DNA of 64,000 bases from Dryococelus australis (Eukaryota > Arthropoda > Insecta > Phasmatodea > Phasmatidae): positions 63,515,260 through 63,579,259 of the forward strand of contig CM057005.1 in NCBI GenBank assembly GCA_029891345.1, given 5' to 3'. Both the position numbers and the translations under genes were made by a program. Positions 34,351 through 44,776 of the stretch are shown piece by piece (within the stretch, counting starts at the first letter, position 1; every line of letters begins with the position of its first letter). Below the pieces are notes generated by a model. That model saw only the letters and a program-made list of their open reading frames with translations, was not told the DNA's origin and did not search any database.

Positions 34351-35965
34351 TTATGGATGTGTGTTCCAGTTATATAGGGAACAACAACTGCGTCACTTAT
34401 GGTTTGTTACCAATACTTGTCTCACTGATGTCAGTTCTGTGTTCTCGAAGGAAGGAAATGCAGTGACAGTAAAGTGTATGTGCTTGTTTGCCCTCGTGAG
34501 GGGAAACGAAAGAAAAGATAATACACCAGTCGGCTTGAACCCCGTCGTATCTTGAATAATCTGCTGCGTTCCCTTAGGTAAACAAGCCATTTGTTTTGTA
34601 TTACATATTACTTACTGTACGCTTCTGTTATCTGTTGCAACAGAAGTGACACTAGGATCACGTTGAGTTTTTTTTTTTTTTTTTTTTTTTTCATCTTGGT
34701 GATATTTCAGCTGTGGCGAGGAAAATAACTTCAAAATATTTTCTTGAGGAAAAGCTCAAAATAAAGAACTTTGGTCTCCTCAGTTTGCCAATCTAACATT
34801 CAGCATCCTCCAAAAAAAGCGAAGAATACGTTAATACTTTGACGACAAAGAATATAATTTAAGACGAGATCTGATGGAAATAATCTCCTATTCAATTAAT
34901 ATTAGGCAATTTTAGGCACAGTGGTATACCTACTCGTGATTATCAGGGTCACACTGGTAACAAAGCATTATAGGTGTCATTCGTAGTGTTCTAATCGGAT
35001 TGCGTTATAGATGTAGAGTGTATTTCTACATGGAATTTATCTGAATAAAGTCTAGGAGAACTAGCTGATATTTTTTACGTACCCTGACTGCACTTGTACC
35101 TACAAATACATCGTGAAGAAGTAAATGTAACATAGGCAGGTCTACAAAATATGCCAGCAACTATAATAAGTCGCTAAGTGTGAACTTTTAGTAAATTCGC
35201 TATTTCCACTTTAAATAAATTTAACAGCTGCTCAACAGATTCCTTCAGGAAATTCAGGCATTGAAAGAAATATTTCCGACAGAAAAAGTTTTTAGTTGTT
35301 CGTTCAACCTCATGAATGTGTTAGTTACCGCTAAATGCAAATTTTTCGTGTATTTTTTATTTTGTGGAATCTTCAACCAAGATGTTACTAAGGCAAGGAA
35401 AAATAATTTACGTTGAATGATGATATCTAATAATTCAATTTGTCCCTTGCTTTGTAAGAACTTTCATAATTTAAGCTAACCCATAGTTACATTACATATG
35501 CAAGCGTTTAGGAAGTTATGTTTTTTCTCTGAAGTAAATGAGTAATCACTTTTTATGTAGTGCCTGCATGACTGAATCATATTAATAAATTTATTAAAAG
35601 TGTTATTTAAGAGTTTAAGACCGTTTATACCATAATGGGCTCAAAACAATACTAGTTTTCTTATAATAATATGTGGAATTGCAGTATTAAAGAAGTTAAC
35701 AAATCTGACTAGAAAATACTGATTTTCTATAATTTTACAATATTGTCTTAATATACACGTTCCGTCACACGAAAAATTGTGCTAGTTTCAACGGGATGTT
35801 ATTCAACCTTTATTCTATACAGTTTATTCTGATACAATTGTACAAGTATTAAAGAATTCGTTCGGAAGTGTTTACTCAAGGAAACAGCGCTGTGTTACGG
35901 GTGATTGCATCACAGCAGAGCTGTACGCAGAACGTCGTACCTATATCCTGATAAAGGTTGTTAAA
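34351..35965. other. AT-rich DNA, no gene recognised
   Basis: A T run of about 23 bases near 34669-34691; otherwise unremarkable. Confidence 0.35.
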
Positions 35966-36656
35966 AGACAGTTCATGATAAAGTGAGCACTGTTGAAATC
36001 AACCTTAGCAAAAAGTTTCTGCCCCTGCCTACATATATTTTAACGGGCGCACTGAGTGACATGCGCCCAGTAAATTTGGTAATTATGGATGGAAAATAGT
36101 GATATAAATTAACGTCAAATAAAAAGTGTTAGGTAACCATTTGTGATAACTTAAATTATTTATTTCGTTTTCTGTTTTTTTTTCCAACGCATAGAAGTGT
36201 TGAAATGACCATATTTGTAACATATTTTTCTTTTCTAACACTGTAAAAAAAATTCTGGTAAACTTCCTAACTGTAATGGAAGTTTTTAACCTATACATTG
36301 TTGTTGTTTCGTAATAATACCACACATCAAGCTGCAGATATAGGAATGTTTAGCAGCTGTACTGTACAAAGTTGGGAACTTCCCTATGCATTTGACTGTT
36401 TCCTGAGCAAATGTAGGAACGCTACAGTTCATGTATAGGGGAAAACATTACAATTCCTGCTTTCTCACTAAGCGTATACACTAGTATGGTAAATCTCCGA
36501 ATAATTTTTTAAATGTATAATTCCAGTTTCACCTGACTGACGCATGAATAAAGGGATGAGGCCCAAGGCAATGTTAGTTTTGCATAAGGCGGAGGAATAC
36601 ACATAGATCTTAAGCATGGCTTTCAAAAGTGCTCATTTTACCGTGAACAGCCTATA
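35966..36656 (-). mobile_element. MITE family A, copy 4, carrying an insertion
   Basis: Left AGTTCATGATAAAGTGAGCA; right TTCAAAAGTGCTCATTTTAC CGTGAACAGCC. It is 691 bp instead of about 430. The extra 260 bases begin at 36239 with CACTGTAAAAAAAATTCTGG, the same type of end as the elements inside Tc1-B, and the family A sequence resumes near 36510 (CAGTTTCACCTGACTGACGC). Confidence 0.75.
36239..36505. mobile_element. CACTGT-ended insert in MITE A copy 4
   Basis: Left end CACTGTAAAAAAAATTCTGG. The right end near 36505 is degenerate (AATTTTTTAAATG). Its borders are defined by where family A similarity stops and resumes. Confidence 0.5.
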
Positions 36657-36803
36657 CGTTTATTTGAAGTACTGTATTTACGCTATATGCTACCCCTGTC
36701 TACCGGTCTTGAAGTCATATGAACTAATCTTCAAACTGCTGATAGTTGCCATACATGGGAAGAGCTCAGTATCAGCAGAAATATTTAGCTCGCGGCTGGA
36801 TGT
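36657..36803. other. Unassigned DNA
   Basis: Short unique spacer between two MITEs. Confidence 0.3.
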
Positions 36804-37027
36804 TATAGGCTGTTCACGGTAAAGTGAGCACTTTTTAAGGCCCTCCCAAAAGACATTAACCCCTAATAAATACATTTTATTGCAGTCTCAGAAGTCCACT
36901 TTTGAGAGTGATGGAAAGTATACACTGTGTTTATTAATTATATTGCAATTTTTACATTAAAAAAGTGGCGGAAAAGTAGAGATTAGTTGACAGGAAAAAG
37001 TGCTCACTTGACCGTGAATAGGCTATA
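36804..37027. mobile_element. MITE family B, copy 3
   Basis: TATAGGCTGTTCACGGTAAA at the left; AAAGTGCTCACTTGACCGTG AATAGGCTATA at the right. 224 bp. Confidence 0.85.
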
Positions 37028-37138
37028 CCTCTGCAAGAACACTGTGCTCGGTTCCGTGCACGATATTCACTATTACGTAAACGCTCGGAACGCTGTTCGG
37101 GTACTCTGCGCACGTACGAATACAATGGCGAGGATAAC

Positions 37139-37474
37139 CACGGCCGTAGAACACAGGTCTGGATACTCGCCTATCTAACAATCTTAGCGAATTGACCCCC
37201 TTATTGACTGCTTTTGTTCATGCAGTAGCCGCAGAGCGCTGCAAGTAAACTAGTATTGTTAGCGTTGCTGGTATAGGGATAACACAAAAAAAAAAGAGAT
37301 TTGAACGTCATTTCCCCATTTTAAGTAAAGATTGCAATTTCCCTCCCTGTGCTGGCCATGTCAACAGCAGTACTTCGGTAGCAGCGCTCTGCGGCTGGGT
37401 TCATGAACTAAATGGACCAATAAGGGAGTCAAATTTTTCAAGCTAGAGTCTAGACCTGTCTTCTACGGCCGTGA
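37139..37474. mobile_element. MITE with ~100-bp inverted arms
   Basis: Outer ends CACGGCCGTAGAACACAGGT and, from the other side, CACGGCCGTAGAAGACAGGT. The arms continue imperfectly through GCCGCAGAGCGCTGC at about 37229-37243 and its inverted copy near 37393-37407. No convincing target-site duplication (AGGA is shared at both sides). Arm length would fit a Mutator-like or foldback element. Confidence 0.7.
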
Positions 37475-38978
37475 GGAAGCTTCGTGAAGGTTCCCCTACG
37501 CCCATTTGTCTGTTACTGTCTCCGCCCAAGTGAACAACTGATACTTAAGACTCCTAGAAATCACGTAAATAAAAATACCAGAAAATTATTTTAGAAAATA
37601 TGCCTGTTGGTGAAATGAGTGTGAAATTATTTAAAGCATTACACTGAGATAAATATTTACTTGCGGATACCAAAAAAAAAAAAAAAATGCCTGAAACGTA
37701 TTTGTTAGTAGTGAACAATATTTGATTTCCTGAACTAACCTGTTGTTGCTCCAAACATATTCATTTGTTCGTTCCTTCGAGCTAAATAAATCATCAAAAA
37801 TAATTTGCTGAACTGGTCAATTATTTATTTGTTCCGTCATCTACATGTATTTAGTACACAATCAAATATTTTACAAGTACGTTCAACTAATCGACTCGGC
37901 TACCGGAAACATTCTAAAAGTAGAATCAATATATTGTTTGAAGTGAATAAGCACTTGGTTACTGGAACCATCTGATGATTGTTATTGCAGAATGTATTGC
38001 TGGAACAAAATAATCTTGGTCCAGTTCTGACGTTGTTTGGTTGGCTGTGCGGTAACAGTCATTAGGATGGTTTTCTGCATTCGAAAATATGACTCGAGGG
38101 TATGTTTTTAATTTTTATGGCAATTAAGACAGAGACCGTGTTTATTAGTGCATTTATTGATGGTATATAATGGTGTGAAACCTGTTATACAAGAAACATA
38201 AAAGTGAAGTTTTAAAACTTGAAAATCTTAATTTATGTACTTGCCCTATATTACAAATTGTGCATTAAAAATATTCTAATTTCGTCAGCGGTCACGTTAG
38301 CTGAGGTTACCAAAACTAATCAGTTTAAGTTATGTATAGGCATCAGTTGCACTAACCAAATATTACAGGTCTGTGGTAATCAAATGTTTTCACCAAGAAA
38401 ATAATTTGGTTTCAGAAACAAACTATTTCAATGTCCATATACAAACAATTAATTTTGTGGTTTTATTCGACAACCCTTGTTTCTCGGCGTACACATGCTT
38501 TATTTAAGGTCTTCATTTCTTTGTATTTAACTGATGTGCGAGTTTTATGTCAGAATTATAATTCCTTTAATTAGCATCGACCCATGAATGTTAAGTCAAA
38601 AGTACATGCACACTAATTCTATTGCTTGGAATGTAAGTAGAAACTAATTTATAATGGACGTAGGCAATAACTCAAGATTCAATCCAAGAACTACTTAAAC
38701 CCAACTCGTAACACAGTTATTCGTGAGCTGTCCATTATGTATTCAGATTTTGCAATCAGCTCGTATACAACCCTCTTTACTAACATATATGTAGACATTT
38801 AAACAAGCTTGAATATCATCAACTACCGTTCTCGTAGTGTACTATTTTTAAATATTAATTAGAAGATTTGTACCACGTCTGTCATTATCGATAAATGAAA
38901 ACGCACTGTGGTCCTACCAGTGACACCCCATGGAGTAGGGGGGGGGGGATGGACACCGAATAGGGCCTATTGGACCAC
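37475..38978. other. AT-rich DNA, no gene recognised
   Basis: A run at 37672-37687; nothing else recognised. Confidence 0.35.
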
Positions 38979-39403
38979 TATAGGCTATTCAGGGTAAACT
39001 GAGCACTTTTGGAAGCCCTGCTTAAGATCTACTTGTATGCACGTTGTGTATTCTTCCGTCTTATGTAAAATTAACATTGCCGTGCTCCTCATCACTTTAT
39101 TCATATGTCAGTCAATGACACTGTAAAATTTCTAGAAAAGTAAATATTTTACAAATCTGTTGATTTTCACACTTCGATACATAAAAAAAAAAAAAACAAA
39201 ACGCAAAAGAAATAATTTAAGACAAATGGGTTACCCCAAACTTTTTATTCGACGTTAAGATATGAATCTACTTTCTTTCATTCGTTATCAAATATACTGG
39301 ACGCATGTTACTCAGTGTGCCCGTTAAAGCATATGCATGTAGCAGCAGTGACATTTTCTTTGGTTGATTTCAAAAGTGCTCACTTTGCCACGAACAGGCT
39401 TTA
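38979..39403 (+). mobile_element. MITE family A, copy 5
   Basis: TATAGGCTATTCAGGGTAAA at the left; TTCAAAAGTGCTCACTTTGC CACGAACAGGC at the right. 425 bp, full length. Confidence 0.85.
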
Positions 39404-39992
39404 ATTTTGGGGACATCATTGATCGATAACATAACAAACAAAAACATTTTGTCGAAGGAAAGGGATTGTTTTTTCATTATACAGTACATTATAAATTGGA
39501 CACAATGTTATAATATGTAAATAATATATTTACTAACTTAAACTAATATTTATTTCCAGTTTGAATAACACACAATTTAAATTGTAGGCGATGAGATGAC
39601 GGTAAATGATTTTTAAAAAATGGCCAGCTCGTTTTTTTTTAAATTCCACTTTATTAATCGAATAACTTCATTAAGATTTGGACGTAAGAGTCAGCAAATA
39701 TCGCATATCTCACTGTTTTGCTATAAAAAAAAACTAGATTATATTTATTTCCATAGTCGAAGGTGGCGTCCAAATGTTTCAATATATCAGTCAAGCGTGC
39801 ACGATGTAATAAATTAGTAATAGCTGTAAAACAACTTTTACAGATGCGTCTTCTTAACGTAGCTTCGTAGCTTAGACGGTTAGGTGCCAGCTTCCAAATA
39901 ACTAGGTACCCAAATCGTATCCCCGCGCCCCAGGATTTTTCGAGTTCACTTAAACGTTTCTAGAAGAGATTGTATTCTACATGGAAACAGGG
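39404..39992. other. Unassigned DNA with a tRNA-like patch
   Basis: At about 39858-39935, GTAGCTTCGTAGCTTAGACG GTTAGG and a later CCCAAATCG resemble weak A- and B-boxes, but no cloverleaf could be folded. Left unnamed. Confidence 0.3.
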
Positions 39993-40255
39993 GGCGCGCG
40001 GTGGCTGAGCGGTTAGACTGCTCGCCTCCCAACAAGGCGAACCGTGCTCAATCCCTGGCCGAGCCACACACAGATTTTCCAACTGGGAACTGTGGGCGAT
40101 GCCGCTGGTCGGCAGGTTTTTCTCGGGGATCTCCCGTTTCCCCCAACCCTCGCATTCCGGCGCTGCTCCACGCTCACCTCGTTTCACCCTCATCGGCTCT
40201 CAAGACCTCGTCGTCGACAGCCGCCCGAATCTCTCAACTCAACTCGGGTGGAAGC
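39993..40255 (+). repeat. tRNA-derived SINE copy 7
   Basis: Head CGCGCGGTGGCTGAGCGGTT, AAGGCGAACCGTGCTCAATC; body TTTTCTCGGGGATCTCCCGT, CATTCCGGCGCTGCTCC; tail CAGCCGCCCGAATCTCTCAA. ORFs of up to 151 codons over it are read-through of the SINE into its flank. Confidence 0.88.
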
Positions 40256-40675
40256 TCCCACGAGATCTGCTACACGAATCTGCGTACAAGAAGTTTATGG
40301 GGGGGTTCTTCGAAATAACCGATCAGACATTGTTGCCGCACAGGTAAAGCGGAGTGGATTTTTTTATCATTCTACTTCTGCGACTGTGATTCAAGAAAAA
40401 TCTTCACTCACGACTTCAGCACTATGTGTTTATGCTGTTATAAATATGCCCTTTGGACATATTTATACTCGAAATGTGCTAGGGGTCTTATTGGTGTGAT
40501 TAATGATAGGGGCTGTAGCTAGAGGTTGACAAGGGTTGATTAACTGTAAAACTGTCTAGGTCGAGAGTCTGGTTATTATTGAATTAATGAAGATTACAAT
40601 TGCATAAATGCAGTTTGAATGTACCGGGGGAGCGATATGAGATGGCGAAAGACAACTATTGCTTGATTAGACTCG
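40256..40675. other. Unassigned DNA
   Basis: Begins with a family-C-like patch (CGAATCTGCGTACAAGAAG); otherwise unrecognised. Confidence 0.3.
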
Positions 40676-41012
40676 TGTTACACTATTGGGTTTGTCCCAC
40701 CTTCACTGTGGTTGTGCCGTGGCGGTTGGAAACGACAATACGGCGACGGCACAGCTGTTTCCTGTAGTGGTCCTTCATGGATGGCGTCGCGAGGAGAAAG
40801 ACAGTGGCGGCCACTCCGCGTAGCAGGATATTGGCGTCGCAGTGGTGCAGTCTACCCTGGTTTCTGGTTCGTAGTGGGGGTTCCTGCTTACAGTTATTTG
40901 GCAATGAACTCCCCGCTTGTCGCAACCGCTGTCCTGGATTCTACTGAGTGAGTGTGAGCGGGCGTGTTCAGGTGACGATGTTAATTATAGGCGCCTTCAC
41001 GCCGGCGTAACA
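40676..41012 (+). mobile_element. Possible solo LTR (second type)
   Basis: Runs from TGTTACACTATTGGG to GCCGGCGTAACA, i.e. TG...CA with the short inverted TGTTAC/GTAACA ends common in insect Gypsy LTRs. GC-rich and 337 bp. No target-site duplication (ACTCG versus ATGCA), no TATA box found and no second copy in the window, so the call is weak. Confidence 0.3.
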
Positions 41013-41476
41013 ATGCACAGATCTTAATCGTTTTGTTGTAACTGGAACTTTCGTGTTAAATAAACACAAGCATGATGCTGTTTTAGAATCAGACACCATT
41101 TTCTTTTTTTTTGTTTGTTTTATTTATTTATTTTCTCGTGTTTAATAGCCTTACGCTCTTTCTCAAAATAAAATAAAGAAAATGACACCACCACGCTCCC
41201 TCTGATTGGCTAAAATTTCGTCCTTGTAGGAAACCTTTCATCGAAAATTTCACACGACGAAAACGTTCATGAAAACGACCAGCGGTTTGCCAAATCGTCC
41301 ATAGAACCATCCATACAAGAGGCCATGCAGGTATACATGAAATCGTCCAATGAATCTTAAATCGTGGTATACAGGCCAACGTAAGTGCTTTGGGATGTCT
41401 GCGTACTTCGTCTAACGTAGTTTTGGGTTTTTCCGGATTGTCAATATATACGTGTAAGTACATACATTTGCGTACT
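41013..41476. other. Unassigned DNA
   Basis: Contains a 111-codon minus-strand ORF (41128-41463) without recognisable domain. AATAAA occurs at about 41058. Confidence 0.3.
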
Positions 41477-41858
41477 CATAGACTAAATATGAGGTAGACC
41501 GTTTATTCGTCTTCTACACATGTACCCAACATTGACCTACCTCAAAGGAACACAACTGTCAAAGTCACATGGTCAACAGTGATGAATGTGTTTGTTTAAA
41601 TCTTAATTTTTAAATGACAAGCACTATTATATGAATAAACTACTTTTACCAGTTTCAATCGAATCAAACTACATTGCAAATTAACTAGACGAAGTATACA
41701 TACATCTCAAATCATTTGTTTACAAATCAGTTTTCTAACCTAAAATCCAAACCACGCCCATTTCGCTAGACGTGTTGCCAGAAAACCAGTTCAATGTTGG
41801 GACATGGAGATTGGTTGTGCGCAGTCAGCGAGATCAGTCTATATCAATTTTAGTCAAC
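41477..41858 (-). mobile_element. MITE family D, copy 2
   Basis: Inverted relative to 9748-10134: CATAGACTAAATATGAGGTA at the left and CAGTCAGCGAGATCAGTCTA near the right. Internal words CTGTCAAAGTCACATGGTCA and CACGCCCATTTCGCTAGACG match the reverse complement of copy 1. Confidence 0.8.
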
Positions 41859-41864
41859 GTGCGT

Positions 41865-43040
41865 ACTACTAGTGATGTGTACTTGCCGTGTACTTGTTGA
41901 AACTATTCGGACAGGTCATCGCCTCTTCATGTTGACTGGTCGCACATTCTGGCGGAAATGTCAGAAACTATGTGACAACAGAAAAATGCGTTGCAATATG
42001 GTGTTATATGTACGTTACAACTTCTATGGTTATGCATTAAGAAGACACACATGACCTTATAAACATTTGTTATTTATTTTTGTGTCATGCACGAAATCTT
42101 ACAAGTTTAAGCGCTGAAACATGGCTTTATTCGGGAATGAGGGATCAATATTGGGCGCGTATTATTAGTGGGCGCGTATTATTTACAGGAGAGAAATGAA
42201 AGGCGGCGCGGAAATATTGCTGTACACTTGTTGCTTGGCAGAGTAGCAAGACAACAGGTGTGTGTTGTTTTGAATGAAAACTAATACACAAAAAATGCCA
42301 AAACAATTTCTGTTTTTGATCATTGTACACTTTGAGTACAAATTGTACAGCAGAAAAACAAATAGCAGGAATACATAAATTCTTGCATCTCTGTATCCTG
42401 AGGTTATGTTTCTCTGTTCAGCTTCTCTCGATTTCACATGTATTCATACCACACCAATAGCCTTGGAATATTGCTATATCACGCCAAAGGAAGATTGTAA
42501 ACAGATTAGGGCAGTTGTTATGGGATGTGTTGCATTATCATGTGTAAAGAGGCATTATCCCTCAATACGTACCTTGCCAAGTTTGAAATATACACATTGA
42601 TAACAAAGAAATACAATTCAATGGGGTTTGTGATATTTTGGAAATGCGGAGTGCTAATGTAATAATATTTGCAAGCATACACGTAGGAAATATGCAGCAG
42701 ACGTCTACAAAACACTCAGAATTGTATTCATAATTGGAAGCACATTTATTAAACTGAAAATTATTTACACATACAACTGAACAACATTTCGTAAGTTCTA
42801 ATTAACTTTTAAAACTTACGAGCGTTATAACCACAAAACATACACGTTAATTTTCACACCTGAAATATTATGTGGTGACTGTCGTAAGTACGCAAGTATG
42901 CCCAGCAAGTATACAATTTCAAATACTTGACAAGTATAGAGCCTGTGTGTACTAGACTGGGAATTCGGACTGTGCTAGTATATAAATGGTGATGCTACTT
43001 CCGGGGACAGGTACGTACAAGTATGCATTTCTTGAGAGTC
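41865..43040. repeat. Dispersed repeat family J, copy 1
   Basis: Its left part (GTGTACTTGCCGTGTACTTG), middle (ATTGCTGTACACTTGTTGCT TGGCAGAG) and right part (CGTAAGTACGCAAGTATGCC CAGCAAGTA) recur, in the same order, in 43775-44369 at lower length. Repeated TACTTG/CAAGTA words sit near both ends in inverted orientation, suggesting a MITE. Boundaries approximate. Confidence 0.45.
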
Positions 43041-43061
43041 CGGAAACAGTCTTAATGCAAC

Positions 43062-43302
43062 AAGTTCACGGTAAAGTGAGCACTTTTAAAGCCCTAGTTA
43101 CTGTCACCTTTTAGCGTTTTTTTAAATATTTTATTTACTTTTTTAAAATAAGTATTGCCTTGCATGTAAGAAACACAGTCTCTTTATTCCACCATAATCG
43201 AAAGTTAACGTCTAAGGCTAAAATAAGATATATTTATTGGTTATTATTCCCAGTGAGCGAGCTAGCTTTCAAAAGTGCTTAGTTTAACGTGAATAACTTA
43301 TA
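43062..43302. mobile_element. MITE family B, copy 4
   Basis: AGTTCACGGTAAAGTGAGCA at the left; TTCAAAAGTGCTTAGTTTAA CGTGAATAA at the right. 241 bp; ends slightly decayed. Confidence 0.8.
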
Positions 43303-43359
43303 TTCAAGTTTATCAACGTACGTTAGTCACATAAAAAGGTGGGTGTGTTGAGAGTTATA

Positions 43360-43480
43360 ACTTAAACAAACACGATCATCACTTTAGACTATCCGACTTT
43401 GACTATTGTTCTGGTGGTGGATGAGTCACTGTTAGGGGCATACGCAGAACACGAAAATCTTCTATAGTCTATTCACAGTT
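43360..43480 (+). repeat. MITE family D fragment
   Basis: ACACGATCATCACTTTAGAC, CCGACTTTGACTATTGTTC and GCATACGCAGAACACGAAAA correspond to the right part of family D. Confidence 0.55.
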
Positions 43481-43589
43481 TCTTTACACTTTTTGAAACA
43501 AACCTTTGCGTCATGCATGGTGTGTTTGGTTGTCGCCTAATTGTGTCATGTATCAAAAGTGTTTTATATACGTGTTAGCATTAAAAAAA

Positions 43590-44452
43590 ATTACCGTTAG
43601 TTAAATTGAAGTTTTTCTTATATTTCATTAATTATTTCTATTAAATATGAATTAGAACAGCGAGAAAATGTGTTGGCAATACCTAGTACGAAATAGTTCT
43701 CATGCAAAATGTTATTAAAGCGAGTGCACATGAATACGGTGCGTTGTCTGTGTAGAGTGATTTTTTAGACTACAGCGTTTCTCAATTGTTAGTACATACT
43801 TGTTATTCGTACTTGCCGTTGTGTGTACTTGTCCTGGCTATTGGGATGGGATTTGTCGGGCTGTACTTGACTCTTCGCCCAACCTGGCGTAAATAACACG
43901 AACTACTAGAAAGTAAACACGTATTTAGTCATTCTGAGTTAACAACTCTATGATTTTCGCTGTAAATAAACAATTTGTGTTCCGTGTTGGTTGTCTATGC
44001 TTTCGTTCATGTCTATGGTGTTGTTACAAAACAAATAATCATGCATTTGTCATGTGTAACAGGTAGGTTATTATAAACGCAGAAATAACTTTGCACATTG
44101 GTCGCTTCGTAGAGCAATAAGTCGGCGGGTAGGTAGGACCACAAGAAGTTCCCATCATAGGTTATGTACGAGACATTTGAAAACAAACATGGCAACCACA
44201 GGAAGTACGCAAATTCACCCAGCAAGTAAGCAACTTCGTGTATTTGGCAAGTACAGACGCGGCGTGTACTATAGGAATTGGGAAGGCGCTAACTTATATT
44301 TAGTGACGTCACAGATGGGGCGAAATATAGACATGTGTATACTTGAAGGAAATTGGGATACTGCCAAGGTTAAGCTTTGTTTGCGTGAGGTTGATTAAAG
44401 TATAACTTAAGCATTGCTTCAGAAAAGATGGAAGTGTCCGTGAATAGACTGT
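43590..44452 (-). mobile_element. MITE family C copy interrupted by repeat J
   Basis: The minus-strand family C body (ATACCTAGTACGAAATAGTT CTCATGC, GTGCGTTGTC) runs to TTTTAGAC at about 43774. The terminal part resumes at about 44370 (GGTTAAGCTTTGTTTGCGTG, GCTTCAGAAAAGATGGAAGT, GTGAATAGACTGTA). The intervening 595 bases are the second copy of repeat J. Confidence 0.6.
43775..44369. repeat. Dispersed repeat family J, copy 2 (inside MITE C)
   Basis: Contains GTACTTGCCGTTGTGTGTAC, TTGCACATTGGTCGCTTCGT AGAGCA and GGAAGTACGCAAATTCACCC AGCAAGTAAG, matching 41865-43040 in order. Its borders are set by the split family C sequence. Confidence 0.55.
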
Positions 44453-44497
44453 ATCTCATCTTTAGTCTATGGACCGACTTAGATGTGAACCAGATAA

Positions 44498-44776
44498 TAA
44501 AGGCTGTTCACAATAAAGTGAGCACTTTTGAAACGAACCTTAGAAAAATGTCACTGCCCCTGCATGCATATATTTAAATGGGTTCACCGAGTGAAATTCG
44601 CTCAGTAAAGTTGGTAACGATAGATGGAAAGTAGTTCCATATTTTAACGTCGAATAAAAAGTGTTGTGCTACCATTTGTGATTACTTAAATTATTTCTTT
44701 GCTTTCTGTTTTATTTTAATGCATCGAAGTGTAAAAATGAGAACGTTTGTAAAACATTTACTTTCCTAATAATTTG
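44498..44776 (-). mobile_element. MITE family A, copy 6, one end lost
   Basis: TAAAGGCTGTTCACAATAAA at the left; follows family A through CCATTTGTGATTACTTAAAT to CTTTCCTAATAATTT, then diverges abruptly. Confidence 0.75.

Noticed and set aside
39858..39935. tRNA gene or new SINE head
   Set aside because: Only weak A/B-box resemblance; no acceptor stem or cloverleaf could be paired by eye.
40044..40499. 151-codon plus-strand ORF and its overlapping partners
   Set aside because: Read-through of a SINE; the same peptide pattern appears at the other SINE copies.
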